From the NCBI RefSeq assembly GCF_026586805.1, contig NZ_JAPFHA010000019.1, positions 1 to 64,000 of the forward strand: a stretch of 64,000 nucleotides of DNA, given 5' to 3'. The notes under the pieces are model-generated. The model was not told where the DNA came from, did no database searches, and worked only from the letters and a program-made list of their open reading frames with translations. Every line of letters starts with the position of its first letter. Within the stretch, counting starts at the first letter, position 1. The position numbers and the translations under genes are program-made. This stretch comes from Niveibacterium sp. 24ML. Lineage in GTDB: Bacteria > Pseudomonadota > Gammaproteobacteria > Burkholderiales > Rhodocyclaceae. Positions 31,935 through 47,303 of the stretch are shown piece after piece.

Positions 31935-34616
31935 ATGAAACGTATGTCTTGGCGCGAGCTGCTAACAACCGGTCTAGCAGCATTGCTGCTTGGAGGTTGT
32001 GGGGGTGGGTCGGATGACGCAAGCTTTCTTACCCCACCCGGATCTGGTTCCGGTGGTACGACAACAAAAGCGACTGTGTCGCTTTCTCTTACCGATGCCG
32101 TTGGTAACCCGACTACGACACTGGTTGCCGGTCAGCCCCTCACGGCGACCGCATCTGTGTACGATGACGCTGGCAATCCCGTAAGCGGCGCTGTTGTTAC
32201 GTTCTCGTCGGATACGCAAATCGCCGTGCTTACGCCGACGACCGGAACGGCTTTGACGGATGGCTTCGGGGTTGCTCGAGTTCAGATGGCAATTGCTTCC
32301 GCTGCGACAGACGGTGGGGCGGGAACGTTGACTGCGAAAGTTACCGTAGGAACTGAAACCCCCGAGGCCAAAGTGGGGTTCTCTGTTTCGGCCCTTGGTT
32401 CTGGTGGATCGAGTGCGTCGCTTGGGATTGCCCTCGCTAATGCATCCGGTGCACCGACTACCAACTTGACAACGGGTGATACGCTCACCGCAACAGCTCG
32501 GCTGCTTGATGCATCTGGCAAGCCGATGGCGGGCGTCTTGGTCACGTTCAGGAGCAATTCCGCCTTGGTGTCGATTATTCCAAGTGCAGGAACCGCATTG
32601 ACGGACGCGGCTGGTATTGCGAAAGTGCAGGTAACTTCAGCAAGCCCGACTGCTGCAGGAGCAGGCACGTTGATCGCCGAAGCGCCGGTCGGCGGATTGA
32701 GCGTTCAGGGTGCGATCAATTATATCGTGAGCGGCGGCGGGGCTGGTGTGCCGAGCCTCGGCCTCTCTCTTTTGGATGGGGCCGGCGCCGCGTCGACCAA
32801 TTTGGCGGCAGGCCGTCCTCTTACCGCGTCAGCACAGGTCCGTGACGGAAGTGGTCGGCCAGTGCCCGGGCTCGTGGTGACCTTTAGTACCAATGCCTCT
32901 CTCGCTAAGTTCTCTCCGGCGTCTGGAACGGCGCTGACGGATTCTGCCGGTGTCGCGAAAGTTCAAGTGCTCGCTGCCAGCATCGACGCAGCGGGTGCTG
33001 CCGTCATGAACGCAAGCGTGGCAGTTGGGGGCGTGTCGGCTGACGGCAGTGTAAGTTACGCAGTCAGTCCGGGTGCTGTGACCCTACTGCCGCTCGTGAT
33101 CTCGTCCAATTCGATTCAGGCGTACGGGACGACCGCGATTTCCGTCGAAGTTCAGGTCGACGGGAAGTTGAGTGAAACGCCGATCAGTGTGACCTTCACT
33201 TCTGGTTGTGCCGCCAGCGGCAAGGCCTCCCTGCCGTCGGTGGTCCAAACTGTTGGCGGTAAGGCGGTTGCCACATACACGGATAAGGGTTGTGCCGGTA
33301 CTGATAGCATCACCGCAAGTGCACAAGGCGCGAATTCGGTCGGTGGAAGCATCGTGGTCGCAGCGCCGACCGCAGCGAACCTGCAATACATTAGCTCCTT
33401 GCCGGCCACGATCTACCTGAAGGGGACCGGCTTGGTCGAGGTTTCCACCGTGACATTCAAGTTGGTTGATGCGACTGGCCAAGCAGTAGCGGGACGCGAT
33501 ATTGAACTCGATCTCGATACGCGTACCGGAGGGGTCAAACTTGATGGTGGCGACGTAGCGGTCGTTAAGAAAACCGCTGCAGACGGGAGCGTTTCGGTGA
33601 CGGTGGCAGCCGGCAGCAATCCGACACCGGTGTTGGTTAAGGCCAAACTCGTAGGTTCGACCCTTTCAAGTCAGTCAAATCGCCTGACAATATCTACAGG
33701 TTTGCCGACGCAAGACTCCTTCTCGCTAAGTGTTGGGAGCCCCAATATCGAGGGGTGGGTGCATGATGGCGTCTCGACGCCGGTCAGCATTATCGCGTCG
33801 GATCGACTCGGAAATCCGGTGCCGAATGGCACAACCATCAACTTTATCGTTGAAGGAGCCCAAGTCAGCCCTTCCAACTGCGCAACGACAGACGGCCGGT
33901 GTTCCGTGGCCTTTATCAGTGCAGAACGTCGGCCAACGAGTGATTCTGAGCCGTCCGGGAGAGTGACAAAGGGGCGCGTTACGTTGCTCGCATACACGCT
34001 CGGGGAAGAGAGTTTCGGAGATAGAAACGGCAACAACCTCTTCGATGCGGGATCCGAGGGCTACTCTGATTTGGGTGACGTTTTCATCGATGCAAACGAA
34101 AGCGGCAACTACGCTAGCGGGGAGCAGTTCGTTCCGTATGGAGCGTCAGGTTTGTGTGCGGCGCCGGGGTCGGATGGCAACTATGGCGATGTGCTATCGA
34201 AGCCTGCCACCTGCGATGGCGTCTGGGGGCGCGCGCACGTCCGGCGCCATGTGGTCATGATACTTTCGGGTAGTAAGGCGATGATCACGGGCGGGCCGTA
34301 TTCGATGTCTGGGTGCGGGCCCACTTCCTTCGATCTGATGTTGTATGACGAGAACGGGAATCCAATGCCGGCTGGGACCACGTTATCTGCCACCGGCAAT
34401 TTCGTGAAGTTCGCGCAAATTGGTAGTCCGGACCCACAGACTGCAACCCTGGATATTGTAAATAACACCGTGCTTGACTCGTCCGCGGTCGGTGGCACGA
34501 AACACACGTTCAGCGTTTACGCTGAGAAGTGTGCCAGTGCGCCGAGTGGTACGTTTTCGCTTAATGTCAAGACGCCCAAAGGCATCGTGACGCCAATTGA
34601 AATCCGAATCAATTAA
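31935..34616 (+). CDS. Big-1 (bacterial Ig-like) repeat lipoprotein
   Basis: A 893-residue surface-type lipoprotein. The signal peptide ends in a lipobox LGGC (Cys22). A Ser/Gly/Thr-rich linker precedes three tandem Big-1 domains of about 100 residues (about 45-145, 155-255 and 262-365). Each has the pattern SLGLALxDAxGxxTTxLxxGxxLTATAxVxDxxGxPVxGxxVTF and then GTALTDxxGVAKVQV. Further Ig-like segments follow, including DRLGNPVPNGTTINF near 625-640. An acidic stretch with DRNGNNLFDAGSEG and DANESGNYASGEQ (about 695-730) looks like calcium-binding loops. The C-terminus has YDENGNPMPAGTTL. It may act as an adhesin or a scaffold near the pilus; function is unproven. It lies between pilQ and aroK, followed by a strong terminator. 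Confidence 0.85.
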   Translation: MKRMSWRELLTTGLAALLLGGCGGGSDDASFLTPPGSGSGGTTTKATVSLSLTDAVGNPTTTLVAGQPLTATASVYDDAGNPVSGAVVTFSSDTQIAVLTPTTGTALTDGFGVARVQMAIASAATDGGAGTLTAKVTVGTETPEAKVGFSVSALGSGGSSASLGIALANASGAPTTNLTTGDTLTATARLLDASGKPMAGVLVTFRSNSALVSIIPSAGTALTDAAGIAKVQVTSASPTAAGAGTLIAEAPVGGLSVQGAINYIVSGGGAGVPSLGLSLLDGAGAASTNLAAGRPLTASAQVRDGSGRPVPGLVVTFSTNASLAKFSPASGTALTDSAGVAKVQVLAASIDAAGAAVMNASVAVGGVSADGSVSYAVSPGAVTLLPLVISSNSIQAYGTTAISVEVQVDGKLSETPISVTFTSGCAASGKASLPSVVQTVGGKAVATYTDKGCAGTDSITASAQGANSVGGSIVVAAPTAANLQYISSLPATIYLKGTGLVEVSTVTFKLVDATGQAVAGRDIELDLDTRTGGVKLDGGDVAVVKKTAADGSVSVTVAAGSNPTPVLVKAKLVGSTLSSQSNRLTISTGLPTQDSFSLSVGSPNIEGWVHDGVSTPVSIIASDRLGNPVPNGTTINFIVEGAQVSPSNCATTDGRCSVAFISAERRPTSDSEPSGRVTKGRVTLLAYTLGEESFGDRNGNNLFDAGSEGYSDLGDVFIDANESGNYASGEQFVPYGASGLCAAPGSDGNYGDVLSKPATCDGVWGRAHVRRHVVMILSGSKAMITGGPYSMSGCGPTSFDLMLYDENGNPMPAGTTLSATGNFVKFAQIGSPDPQTATLDIVNNTVLDSSAVGGTKHTFSVYAEKCASAPSGTFSLNVKTPKGIVTPIEIRIN

Positions 34617-34635
34617 CGTTTTGATCCTGGAGACC

Positions 34636-34662
34636 GGGGCCCCAACGGGGCCCCTTTTTTTT
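34636..34662 (+). terminator. Terminator after the Big-1 lipoprotein gene
   Basis: An 8-bp all-GC stem (34636-34643 with 34647-34654) is followed by eight T residues (34655-34662). It separates the pil/Big-1 unit from aroK. Confidence 0.92.
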
Positions 34663-34702
34663 GGAAACGCCATCCGATCTGCAGCATTGGTAGAATTGTT
34701 AC

Positions 34703-35233
34703 GTGAATCAAGAGAATCTAAGCATTGTTCTTGTCGGCCTAATGGGCTCGGGAAAGACTACGATAGGAAGGCTTCTCGCCAGGCGGATTGGTTTGCCCTT
34801 TTACGACTCTGACCACGAAGTGGAGCGCCGCACCGGGGTGAAGGTTGCGACCATTTTCGATGTAGAGGGTGAGGCGGGTTTTCGTGTCAGGGAGGCGGCC
34901 ACAATAGCGGAACTATTGGGATCACCGGGTTCGATCATCGCGACGGGTGGTGGGGCTGTTCTGAGGCCTGAGAACCGTGCTGCGATGAAAGCGCGCGCCT
35001 GGGTGGTTTACCTCGATGTGCCTGTGCGCCAGCTATATGAGCGCACGAGGCATGATCCGAATCGACCATTGTTACGCGTTCCAGATCCCTTGAAGCGATT
35101 GGAAGAGTTGAGGGCTGAGCGCGATCCGCTTTATCGTGATGTCGCGGATTTCATACTCGACGGTGCGCGCTACCATTCGGGGGCGGCAGTTAACAGGATA
35201 TCGAAGGAATGGGAACGCAGGTCCGAGAAGTAG
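34703..35233 (+). CDS. aroK: Shikimate kinase
   Basis: A 176-residue P-loop enzyme that phosphorylates shikimate in aromatic amino acid synthesis. It starts with GTG at 34703. The Walker A motif is [15 protein letters not shown]. The shikimate-binding [11 protein letters not shown] and the [10 protein letters not shown] and [14 protein letters not shown] blocks follow, and the lid is [16 protein letters not shown]. Its end overlaps the aroB start by about 25 bases, implying translational coupling. Confidence 0.97.
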   Translation: MNQENLSIVLVGLMGSGKTTIGRLLARRIGLPFYDSDHEVERRTGVKVATIFDVEGEAGFRVREAATIAELLGSPGSIIATGGGAVLRPENRAAMKARAWVVYLDVPVRQLYERTRHDPNRPLLRVPDPLKRLEELRAERDPLYRDVADFILDGARYHSGAAVNRISKEWERRSEK

Positions 35234-36303
35234 TGGTTGCACTGGCTGAGCGCCAATACACGGTAATCATCGGCGCCGAGGTGGCCTTCTCGCGCGAACT
35301 CTTGGCGCCGATGATTCGGGGCAAACAGGTTTTGGTTGTGACCAACACAACAGTTGCGCCGCTCTATGCGGAGCGACTGTGCATGACATTGCGGTGCGCG
35401 GGCTTCGATTTGTCTGTGGTTGCGCTTCCTGATAGCGAAGTGTTCAAGGACTGGGAGACGCTGAACGCCATCTACGACGCGCTTCTGAGTGCTCACGCTG
35501 AACGCTCTACGACGCTGATAGCCCTCGGCGGCGGTGTGGTTGGCGATATGACTGGATTCGCTGCTGCAACGTATCAGCGGGGCGTGCCGTTCATCCAGAT
35601 TCCCACCACGCTGCTGTCACAGGTTGACTCGTCGGTGGGGGGCAAGACTGCCATCAACCACCCGCTGGGCAAGAATATGATCGGCGCGTTCTACCAGCCG
35701 AAGCTGGTGCTGGCCGATACGGGCGTTCTGACGACCTTGCCGGATCGGGAGCTGAAGGCCGGGTTGGCTGAGGTGATCAAATATGGCCTCATTCGTGATT
35801 TGGCGTTCTTCGAATGGCTGGAGGGGAATCTGGAGCGGGTGCTCGATCGTGAGCCGGAAGCACTCGCGTATGTCATCGAACGGTCGTGTCGCAACAAGGC
35901 CGACGTTGTCGCGGCGGATGAGACCGAGCAAGGTGAGCGGGCCACCTTGAACCTGGGCCATACCTTCGGGCACGCCATCGAGACCGGTTTGGGCTATGGC
36001 GTATGGCTGCATGGCGAGGCGGTTGCAGCAGGGACGATCATGGCTGCTGCGCTGTCGCAGGATCTTGGTTGGCTCACGCAGGTGGACTTTGATCGTATCA
36101 GCCGGCTTTTTGAGCGTGCAGGTCTGCCGGTGCGGGGGGCGCCTATGGGTTCCGCGCGCTACCTTGAGCTGATGTCGCATGACAAGAAGGTCGAAGGCGG
36201 CAAGTTGCGCCTGATTCTTCTGCGAGCGATCGGGCATGCGGTAATCCATGCAGAAGCAAGCAGCGCGCAGATCGCTGCCGCCATTAAACGCTGCGGGGGC
36301 TGA
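35209..36303 (+). CDS. aroB: 3-dehydroquinate synthase
   Basis: A 364-residue NAD- and metal-dependent enzyme, second step of the shikimate pathway. Visible hallmarks are [25 protein letters not shown] (shown in two parts in the family), [30 protein letters not shown], and the metal-binding Glu and His residues in [20 protein letters not shown] and [10 protein letters not shown]. The length is normal. It is followed after two bases by the dGTPase gene, giving an aroK-aroB-dgt unit. Confidence 0.97.
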   Translation: MGTQVREVVVALAERQYTVIIGAEVAFSRELLAPMIRGKQVLVVTNTTVAPLYAERLCMTLRCAGFDLSVVALPDSEVFKDWETLNAIYDALLSAHAERSTTLIALGGGVVGDMTGFAAATYQRGVPFIQIPTTLLSQVDSSVGGKTAINHPLGKNMIGAFYQPKLVLADTGVLTTLPDRELKAGLAEVIKYGLIRDLAFFEWLEGNLERVLDREPEALAYVIERSCRNKADVVAADETEQGERATLNLGHTFGHAIETGLGYGVWLHGEAVAAGTIMAAALSQDLGWLTQVDFDRISRLFERAGLPVRGAPMGSARYLELMSHDKKVEGGKLRLILLRAIGHAVIHAEASSAQIAAAIKRCGG

Positions 36304-36305
36304 GC

Positions 36306-37421
36306 GTGCTCGCACCTTACGCGGTATCAGACAAGAATACGCGTGGGCGGCGCCTGTTTGAAGCGCCGCCCATGGGGCGCAGCGAGTTTCAGCGCGATCG
36401 TGATCGGATCGTGCATTCAACCGCATTCAGGCGGCTGGAGTACAAGACTCAGGTCTTTGTAAATCACGAAGGCGATCTGTTCCGAACCCGTCTGACCCAC
36501 AGCATCGAGGTTGCGCAAATCGCCCGCTCGGTCGCGCGTGTGCTCAAGGTCAATGAAGACCTCGCCGAGGCGATTGCATTCGCACACGATCTTGGGCACA
36601 CGCCGTTCGGGCATGCTGGCCAGGATGCCTTGAATGAGTGCATGCGGGAATACGGTGGTTTCGAACACAACTTGCAGTCCTTGCGTACGGTTGAGGTGCT
36701 TGAAGAGCACTACGCAGAGTTCGACGGCTTGAACCTGGTGTATGAAACCCGTGAGGGGATCCTCAAGCATTGCTCGCTCAAGAACGCGGCCCAACTCGGC
36801 GTACTCGGGCAGCGCTTCATTGACAAGCAGCAGCCGTCGCTTGAGGCGCAGCTGAATAACTACGCCGATGAGATTGCTTACAACAATCACGATATCGATG
36901 ATGGCTTGCGCTCCGGCTTACTGACGCTCGACCAACTCGAGAGTGTCGAGTTGGTCGCACAGCAGCTTGCGCAAGTGCGCGCTGCTTACCCTTCCTTGGG
37001 TGAGCGGCGCTTGATTCACGAAACGATCCGGCGGCTGATCAATGTCCAGACGCTCGATCTGCTCCGAACGACTGAGCGTGCGATTGCCGACAGTGGCGTT
37101 GAGACCCTCGAGGATGTTCGCTTGGCGGGCCGTCTAGTGGGCTTCAGCGAGGGGATGCATGCGTCTCTGCAGCCCTTGCGCCGCTTCTTGCGTGAAAACC
37201 TCTACTGGCATTTCAGGGTGCTGCGTGAGATGGCGAAGGCCAAACGGGTCATCGCCGACCTTTTTGCTGCGTTCATGAATGATCCGCGCTTGCTGCCGCC
37301 CCAATATCAACGCCGAGCCTCGGACGACAAAGCCCGCGCCATCGCCGACTACATTGCAGGCATGACCGATCGCTACGCAATGAAAGAGCACCACCGTCTC
37401 TTTGACATATCGCCCGCTTGA
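36306..37421 (+). CDS. Deoxyguanosinetriphosphate triphosphohydrolase-like protein
   Basis: A 371-residue HD-superfamily enzyme that hydrolyses dNTPs to deoxynucleoside plus triphosphate. It starts with GTG at 36306, two bases after the aroB stop. The motifs [45 protein letters not shown] (HD metal site) and [15 protein letters not shown] are complete. It belongs to the shorter class 2 dgt-like group common downstream of aroB in betaproteobacteria. Cellular role: dNTP pool balance, or possibly limiting foreign DNA replication; this is a family inference only. Confidence 0.93.
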   Translation: MLAPYAVSDKNTRGRRLFEAPPMGRSEFQRDRDRIVHSTAFRRLEYKTQVFVNHEGDLFRTRLTHSIEVAQIARSVARVLKVNEDLAEAIAFAHDLGHTPFGHAGQDALNECMREYGGFEHNLQSLRTVEVLEEHYAEFDGLNLVYETREGILKHCSLKNAAQLGVLGQRFIDKQQPSLEAQLNNYADEIAYNNHDIDDGLRSGLLTLDQLESVELVAQQLAQVRAAYPSLGERRLIHETIRRLINVQTLDLLRTTERAIADSGVETLEDVRLAGRLVGFSEGMHASLQPLRRFLRENLYWHFRVLREMAKAKRVIADLFAAFMNDPRLLPPQYQRRASDDKARAIADYIAGMTDRYAMKEHHRLFDISPA

Positions 37422-37430
37422 GCAGGAGCG

Positions 37431-38126
37431 ATGGCCCGTCTTGCTCGCCTTTACGTCCCCGGCTTTCCGCAACTGTTAACCCAGCGCGGTAACAACCGGA
37501 CCGTGCTGTTTCACGACGACACCGATCACCTTCAGTTCCTCGCTTGGCTGCGCGACGGCCTGAAGGAGTGCGAGCTTTCGCTTCATGCCTATGTGCTGAT
37601 GCCAGATCACCTCCACCTGTTGCTGACGCCCAAGGACCCGCGTGGCGTGCCGGCGCTCATGCAAAGAATCGGGCGGCGCTATGTGCGCTGGTTCAACGAT
37701 CGCCATCACCGCACCGGAACGCTCTGGGAGGGGCGATATCGCTCCACGGTTCTTCAACCCGATGCATGGACCGTCCCGGCCTATCGCTACGTTGAAATGA
37801 ATCCCTTTCGCGCCGGTTTGGTGCCTGACCCAGCCTTTTGGCCATGGTCATCGGCAAGGGCTCATATGGGCCATGAGAGCGACCCGTACCTCACCGACCA
37901 TGCGGCGTTCTGGCAACTCGGCAATACGCCATTCGAGCGCCAGGCCGCCTATCGCCGGCTGCTCGATATGGGGCCGTCCGCCGCAGAACTCGAGGCGATC
38001 CGGTACGCGGCCCATCGCGGCTGGTTGCTGGGCGAATTGGGCGACAAGGCACAGTCGCCAGAAGCCAGCCGACGTGCAGCACCTTTGCCCAAAGGGCGGC
38101 CGCCAAACAAGAAGCCCCACAGCTAA
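37431..38126 (+). mobile_element. REP-associated tyrosine transposase (RAYT, Y1_Tnp family)
   Basis: A 231-residue single-domain transposase with the HUH motif His60-Leu-His62 in MPDHLHLLL. The catalytic Tyr is probably Tyr118 or Tyr120 in AYRYVEMNPFRAGL. Further family marks are GRRYVRWFNDRHHRTGTLWEGRYRS and WPWSSARAHMG. Such proteins are domesticated IS200/IS605 relatives that mobilise REP-like palindromes. It starts 10 bases after the dGTPase gene, so it may be expressed from that operon. A TGACCCCG-containing tail lies downstream at 38230. Confidence 0.92.
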
Positions 38127-38213
38127 CGCCCACGAGAAAGCGCCCGCCCTGAAGCGGAAATCTCCGCACCAAAGTAATATGTCCCCAATAACCGCCCGCA
38201 CCGATTGTGGGCA

Positions 38214-38243
38214 TACGTCAAACGCACTCTGACCCCGTTTTAT
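38214..38243 (+). repeat. REP-like GACCCC end beside the RAYT gene
   Basis: CACTCTGACCCCG lies about 100 bases after the transposase stop, in the gap before gltB. TGACCCCG is shared with the repeats at 8033-8065. I take it as an element linked to RAYT activity from the family pattern; copies elsewhere in the genome cannot be seen. Confidence 0.4.
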
Positions 38244-38334
38244 TTCTCTTGAGCGCATAGACCGAGCGCGTTATCTTGCGCCGACACGGCCGAGGGCCGG
38301 CAATGCGCGCTCGCGCGCCGCCAAGGGAGCATTT

Positions 38335-43020
<4,686 letters not shown>

Positions 43021-43042
43021 TCGAGAACCGGAGAAAACGAAA

Positions 43043-44527
<1,485 letters not shown>

Positions 44528-44587
44528 TTGGGGCGGATCGCCCCAAGGGGCGAGAGCGTGGCGCGCGGGCCGACCGGCCCGCGTTGG

Positions 44588-44654
44588 CGAGGGACGTCAG
44601 GTCGAACGCGTGCTTGATGAGTTCCTGATGGGGACGAGCGTCCTTCCGCGCTGA
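44588..44654 (+). repeat. Partial duplicate of the gltD 3' end
   Basis: This segment reads [20 protein letters not shown] followed by TGA, against [20 protein letters not shown] and TAA in gltD. Offset is 127 bases. It is not preceded by the rest of the gene, so it is a non-functional tail. A GC-rich hairpin-forming stretch (44532-44586) separates the two copies. Confidence 0.85.
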
Positions 44655-44675
44655 TCGCTCAGTGGTATGGATGAA

Positions 44676-44701
44676 AACGGGCAACCTGCGGGTTGCCCGT
44701 T
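44676..44701. terminator. Bidirectional terminator between gltD and cobQ
   Basis: An 11-bp stem AACGGGCAACC/GGTTGCCCGTT (44676-44686 with 44691-44701) has a 4-base loop and A- and T-rich flanks. It lies between convergent genes. Confidence 0.9.
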
Positions 44702-44735
44702 TCGTTTGCTGCGCTGCTTGCTGGAGCCCGGCGCT

Positions 44736-46217
44736 TCAGCTCTCGATCAGCGTCGCCAGGCAGTCTGTCTCGAAATGCCGATCGACGAAGTCGGCGAGCC
44801 CCTCGAACACCGCATCCAGCGTGCGTACTGAGCCGCCGAAGAGCGCGCTGAGTACCGCCGGGGATTCGAACAGGCCGTGCGCGTAGAGGCCGAGGATGTT
44901 GTCGCGCTGCCAGCCGATCGGGGCGCCCAGCGCATCGCGTAGTGCGATCGTGAGTGAGCCGGCATCCGCGCGGACGCTCGTTTGGCCGTGGCGGATTTCG
45001 TAGCCGTCGAGCGCGACGCCGGACAGCGCGGCCCATGCGCCGTGCAATTCGCCCAAGCAAGTGCGGGTGTGGGCGAGGTGTTTTTCGGCGGCGAAGGTGG
45101 TGGCGAGCGGCAGCAGGCCGAGCCCCTCGCAGGCGGTGTCCACACCATGCGGATCGTGCAGCGCATGGCCGAGCATCTGCAGGCCGCCGCAGATGCCGAG
45201 CAGCGGCCGGCCAGATGCGGCGTGCGCGCAGATCGCGGCATCCAGCCCACGTTCCCGCATCCACTGCAGGCTGGCGCCGGTGTGCTTGGCGCCGGGCAGG
45301 ATCACCCAGTTGGCGCCGGCCAGCAGGGCCGCTTCGCGCACCCAGCGCACACGTACATTCGGCAAGGCGCGCAGCGGCTGGAATTCGTCGAGATTCGAGA
45401 CCCAGGGGTAGGCGACGATGGCGATGTCCAGCACGCCGGGCTGACCGGTGGGCGCTTCGTCGAACACGCCGTCTTCTTCCGGCAGGCCGTGCTCGCGCCA
45501 CATCGGCAGCACCGCCACGGTGGGCACGCCGGTGAGCGCTTCGAGTTGCTGCGGGCCGGGCGCGAGCAGGCTGGCGTCGCCACGGAATCGGTTGAGCACG
45601 AAGCCGCGGATCAGCGCGCGTTCGGCGGCGGGCAGCAACTGATGGGTGCCGTAGAGGTGGGCGAAGGCGCCGCCGCGGTCGATGTCGGTCACCAGCAGAC
45701 AGGCGGCATTGGCCTCACGGGCGATGCGCATGTTCACGATGTCGCAGTCGGCGAGGTTGATTTCGGCGGGCGAGCCGGCGCCTTCGATCACCACTACATC
45801 GTGCGTCGCCATCAGTTGATGCAGGCTTTGCTGTACCACCGGCCACAGTGCGGCACTGCGCTCGCGCCAGGGCGTGCGCGCGATCAGCGGATCGACCTGC
45901 CCGCGCACGATCACCTGGCTCGCGGTGTCGCGCTCAGGCTTGAGCAGCACCGGGTTCATGTCCACCGTCGGTTGCGTGCGTGCGGCGAGTGCCTGGAAGT
46001 ACTGTGCGCAGCCGATCTCGGCCATGCCGCCATTGGGGCCGACCACCACGCGCGCGTTGTTGCTCATGTTCTGCGCCTTGAAGGGCGCAACCCGCAGCCC
46101 GCGATTGGCGTACCAGCGGCACAGCGCCGTCGTGAGCCAGCTCTTGCCGGCGGACGAGGTGGTGCCGAGCACCATCACCGCCTTCGCGCGGCGCGGCGCC
46201 TTGGGTTCAGGCGCCAT
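44736..46217 (-). CDS. cobQ: Cobyric acid synthase
   Basis: A 493-residue ATP- and glutamine-dependent amidase that amidates the b, d, e and g side chains of adenosylcobyric acid a,c-diamide. The N-terminal DTBS-like domain shows VLGTTSSAGKSWL and the CobQ signature PFKAQNMSNN, then VIEGAGSPAEINLADCDIVNM. The C-terminal glutaminase domain has ILPGAKHTG, LLGICGGLQMLGHAL (nucleophile Cys) and the paired His in LGLYAHGLFE. The length is normal. No other cobalamin genes are in the window, and no cobalamin riboswitch was recognised in the short upstream gap. Confidence 0.96.
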   Translation of the reverse strand: MAPEPKAPRRAKAVMVLGTTSSAGKSWLTTALCRWYANRGLRVAPFKAQNMSNNARVVVGPNGGMAEIGCAQYFQALAARTQPTVDMNPVLLKPERDTASQVIVRGQVDPLIARTPWRERSAALWPVVQQSLHQLMATHDVVVIEGAGSPAEINLADCDIVNMRIAREANAACLLVTDIDRGGAFAHLYGTHQLLPAAERALIRGFVLNRFRGDASLLAPGPQQLEALTGVPTVAVLPMWREHGLPEEDGVFDEAPTGQPGVLDIAIVAYPWVSNLDEFQPLRALPNVRVRWVREAALLAGANWVILPGAKHTGASLQWMRERGLDAAICAHAASGRPLLGICGGLQMLGHALHDPHGVDTACEGLGLLPLATTFAAEKHLAHTRTCLGELHGAWAALSGVALDGYEIRHGQTSVRADAGSLTIALRDALGAPIGWQRDNILGLYAHGLFESPAVLSALFGGSVRTLDAVFEGLADFVDRHFETDCLATLIES

Positions 46218-46286
46218 GGCGCGGAGCCGCTTTGCGGAAGCGGGCGCCGGGCGTCGCGCCGGCTGCCGTGGTGTGTGCCAGGATCA

Positions 46287-47303
46287 TCAATATGGTGCCC
46301 CCTCGGCGTTTGCGCGGGGGGCGGCGGTGAGCGGGCGAGCCGGCATTGCGGGGTGCTCGGGTGGCGTCTGCAGGCACTTCTGCCACCAGCCCACGTCGTG
46401 CCAGGCGCCCATCTTGTAGCCAACATTGCGATACACGCCGATTTCGGTGAAGCCCATGGATGTGTGCAGGCCCACGCTCGCGGCATTCGGCAGTGCGATG
46501 CCGGCGAAGGCCTGCACATAGCCAAGCTCGATCAGCGCGTCGAACAAAGCGGTGTAGAGCCGTTGCCCGACACCTTGTCCGCGCGCATCGGTGCAAATGT
46601 AGGCGCTGGTATCGACCGACCACTGATAGGCGGCGCGCTCCCGGTGCGGGCTGGCGTACACGTAGCCACAAACCGTGTCGTTTTCATCCACCGCAAGCAG
46701 CCACGGAAGCTTTGGCAGGGTGCGGGCGATACGGTTGCGCATCTCCAGCGGGCCGGGCGGCTCCAGCTCGAAGGACGTGGCGGTGTGTGCAACGATAGGA
46801 TCGTAGATCGCGGCGACTGCCGCGGCGTCGTCCAGGCTGGCGGGCCGGATGCGGATGGCGGCGGCCTTGAGAGGCAAGGTCATCAGGATCGCGCTGGCGG
46901 GGCATGCGCCCTGTAGTTCGGGCGATGCATGAAGTGCAAGCGGCGCCGCTGCGTGCGGGATGCGGCGGAAGCCAAAGCGCGGGAAGTAGTCGGGCGCGCT
47001 GACGGTCAGCAGGTACAGCGCGCGCATGTTGAGCGCCCGGGCGCGCTCGATGGCCGCGCGCAGCAGCCGGGTGCCGATGCCGTACCCCTGCATTGCCGGC
47101 GCAACACTCAGCGAGCGAAGCAGGGCGTGCGCGCCATGGATTTCAAGGCCGACGCAGCCGAGGACGGCGCCATCGCGGTGCGCGACGATGAAGTTCGGCA
47201 ACTGGGCCTGTGCGCCGGCGAGCGGCTGACGATGGGTCTCCAGCAATTGCGCAATCGCGGGCCAGTCGTCCGCCTTGGCGGGCGCGAGATTGATGTCGTT
47301 CAT
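46287..47303 (-). CDS. Fused double GNAT acetyltransferase (ArsN2-like plus ArsN1-like)
   Basis: A 338-residue protein with two complete GNAT domains. Residues 1-145 resemble ArsN2 arsenic-resistance acetyltransferases (LGCVGLEIHG, LLRSLSVAPAMQGYGIGTRLL, LYLLTVSAPDYFPRFGFRRIP, CPASAILM). Residues 152-320 resemble ArsN1/phosphinothricin acetyltransferases (IRPASLDDAAAVAAIYDPIV, TATSFELEPP, DARGQGVGQRLYTALFDAL, HTSMGFTEIGVYRNVGYKMG, WHDVGWWQKCL). These acetylate amino groups of glutamate analogues such as phosphinothricin, or arsinothricin in ArsN1. The actual substrates are unknown. The start ATG overlaps the TGA of the MarR gene, so the regulator and enzyme form a two-gene operon. Confidence 0.88.
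   Translation of the reverse strand: MNDINLAPAKADDWPAIAQLLETHRQPLAGAQAQLPNFIVAHRDGAVLGCVGLEIHGAHALLRSLSVAPAMQGYGIGTRLLRAAIERARALNMRALYLLTVSAPDYFPRFGFRRIPHAAAPLALHASPELQGACPASAILMTLPLKAAAIRIRPASLDDAAAVAAIYDPIVAHTATSFELEPPGPLEMRNRIARTLPKLPWLLAVDENDTVCGYVYASPHRERAAYQWSVDTSAYICTDARGQGVGQRLYTALFDALIELGYVQAFAGIALPNAASVGLHTSMGFTEIGVYRNVGYKMGAWHDVGWWQKCLQTPPEHPAMPARPLTAAPRANAEGAPY

Noticed and set aside
46218-46286. Cobalamin riboswitch in front of cobQ
   Set aside because: The 69-base gap is too short and shows no B12-box-like sequence.
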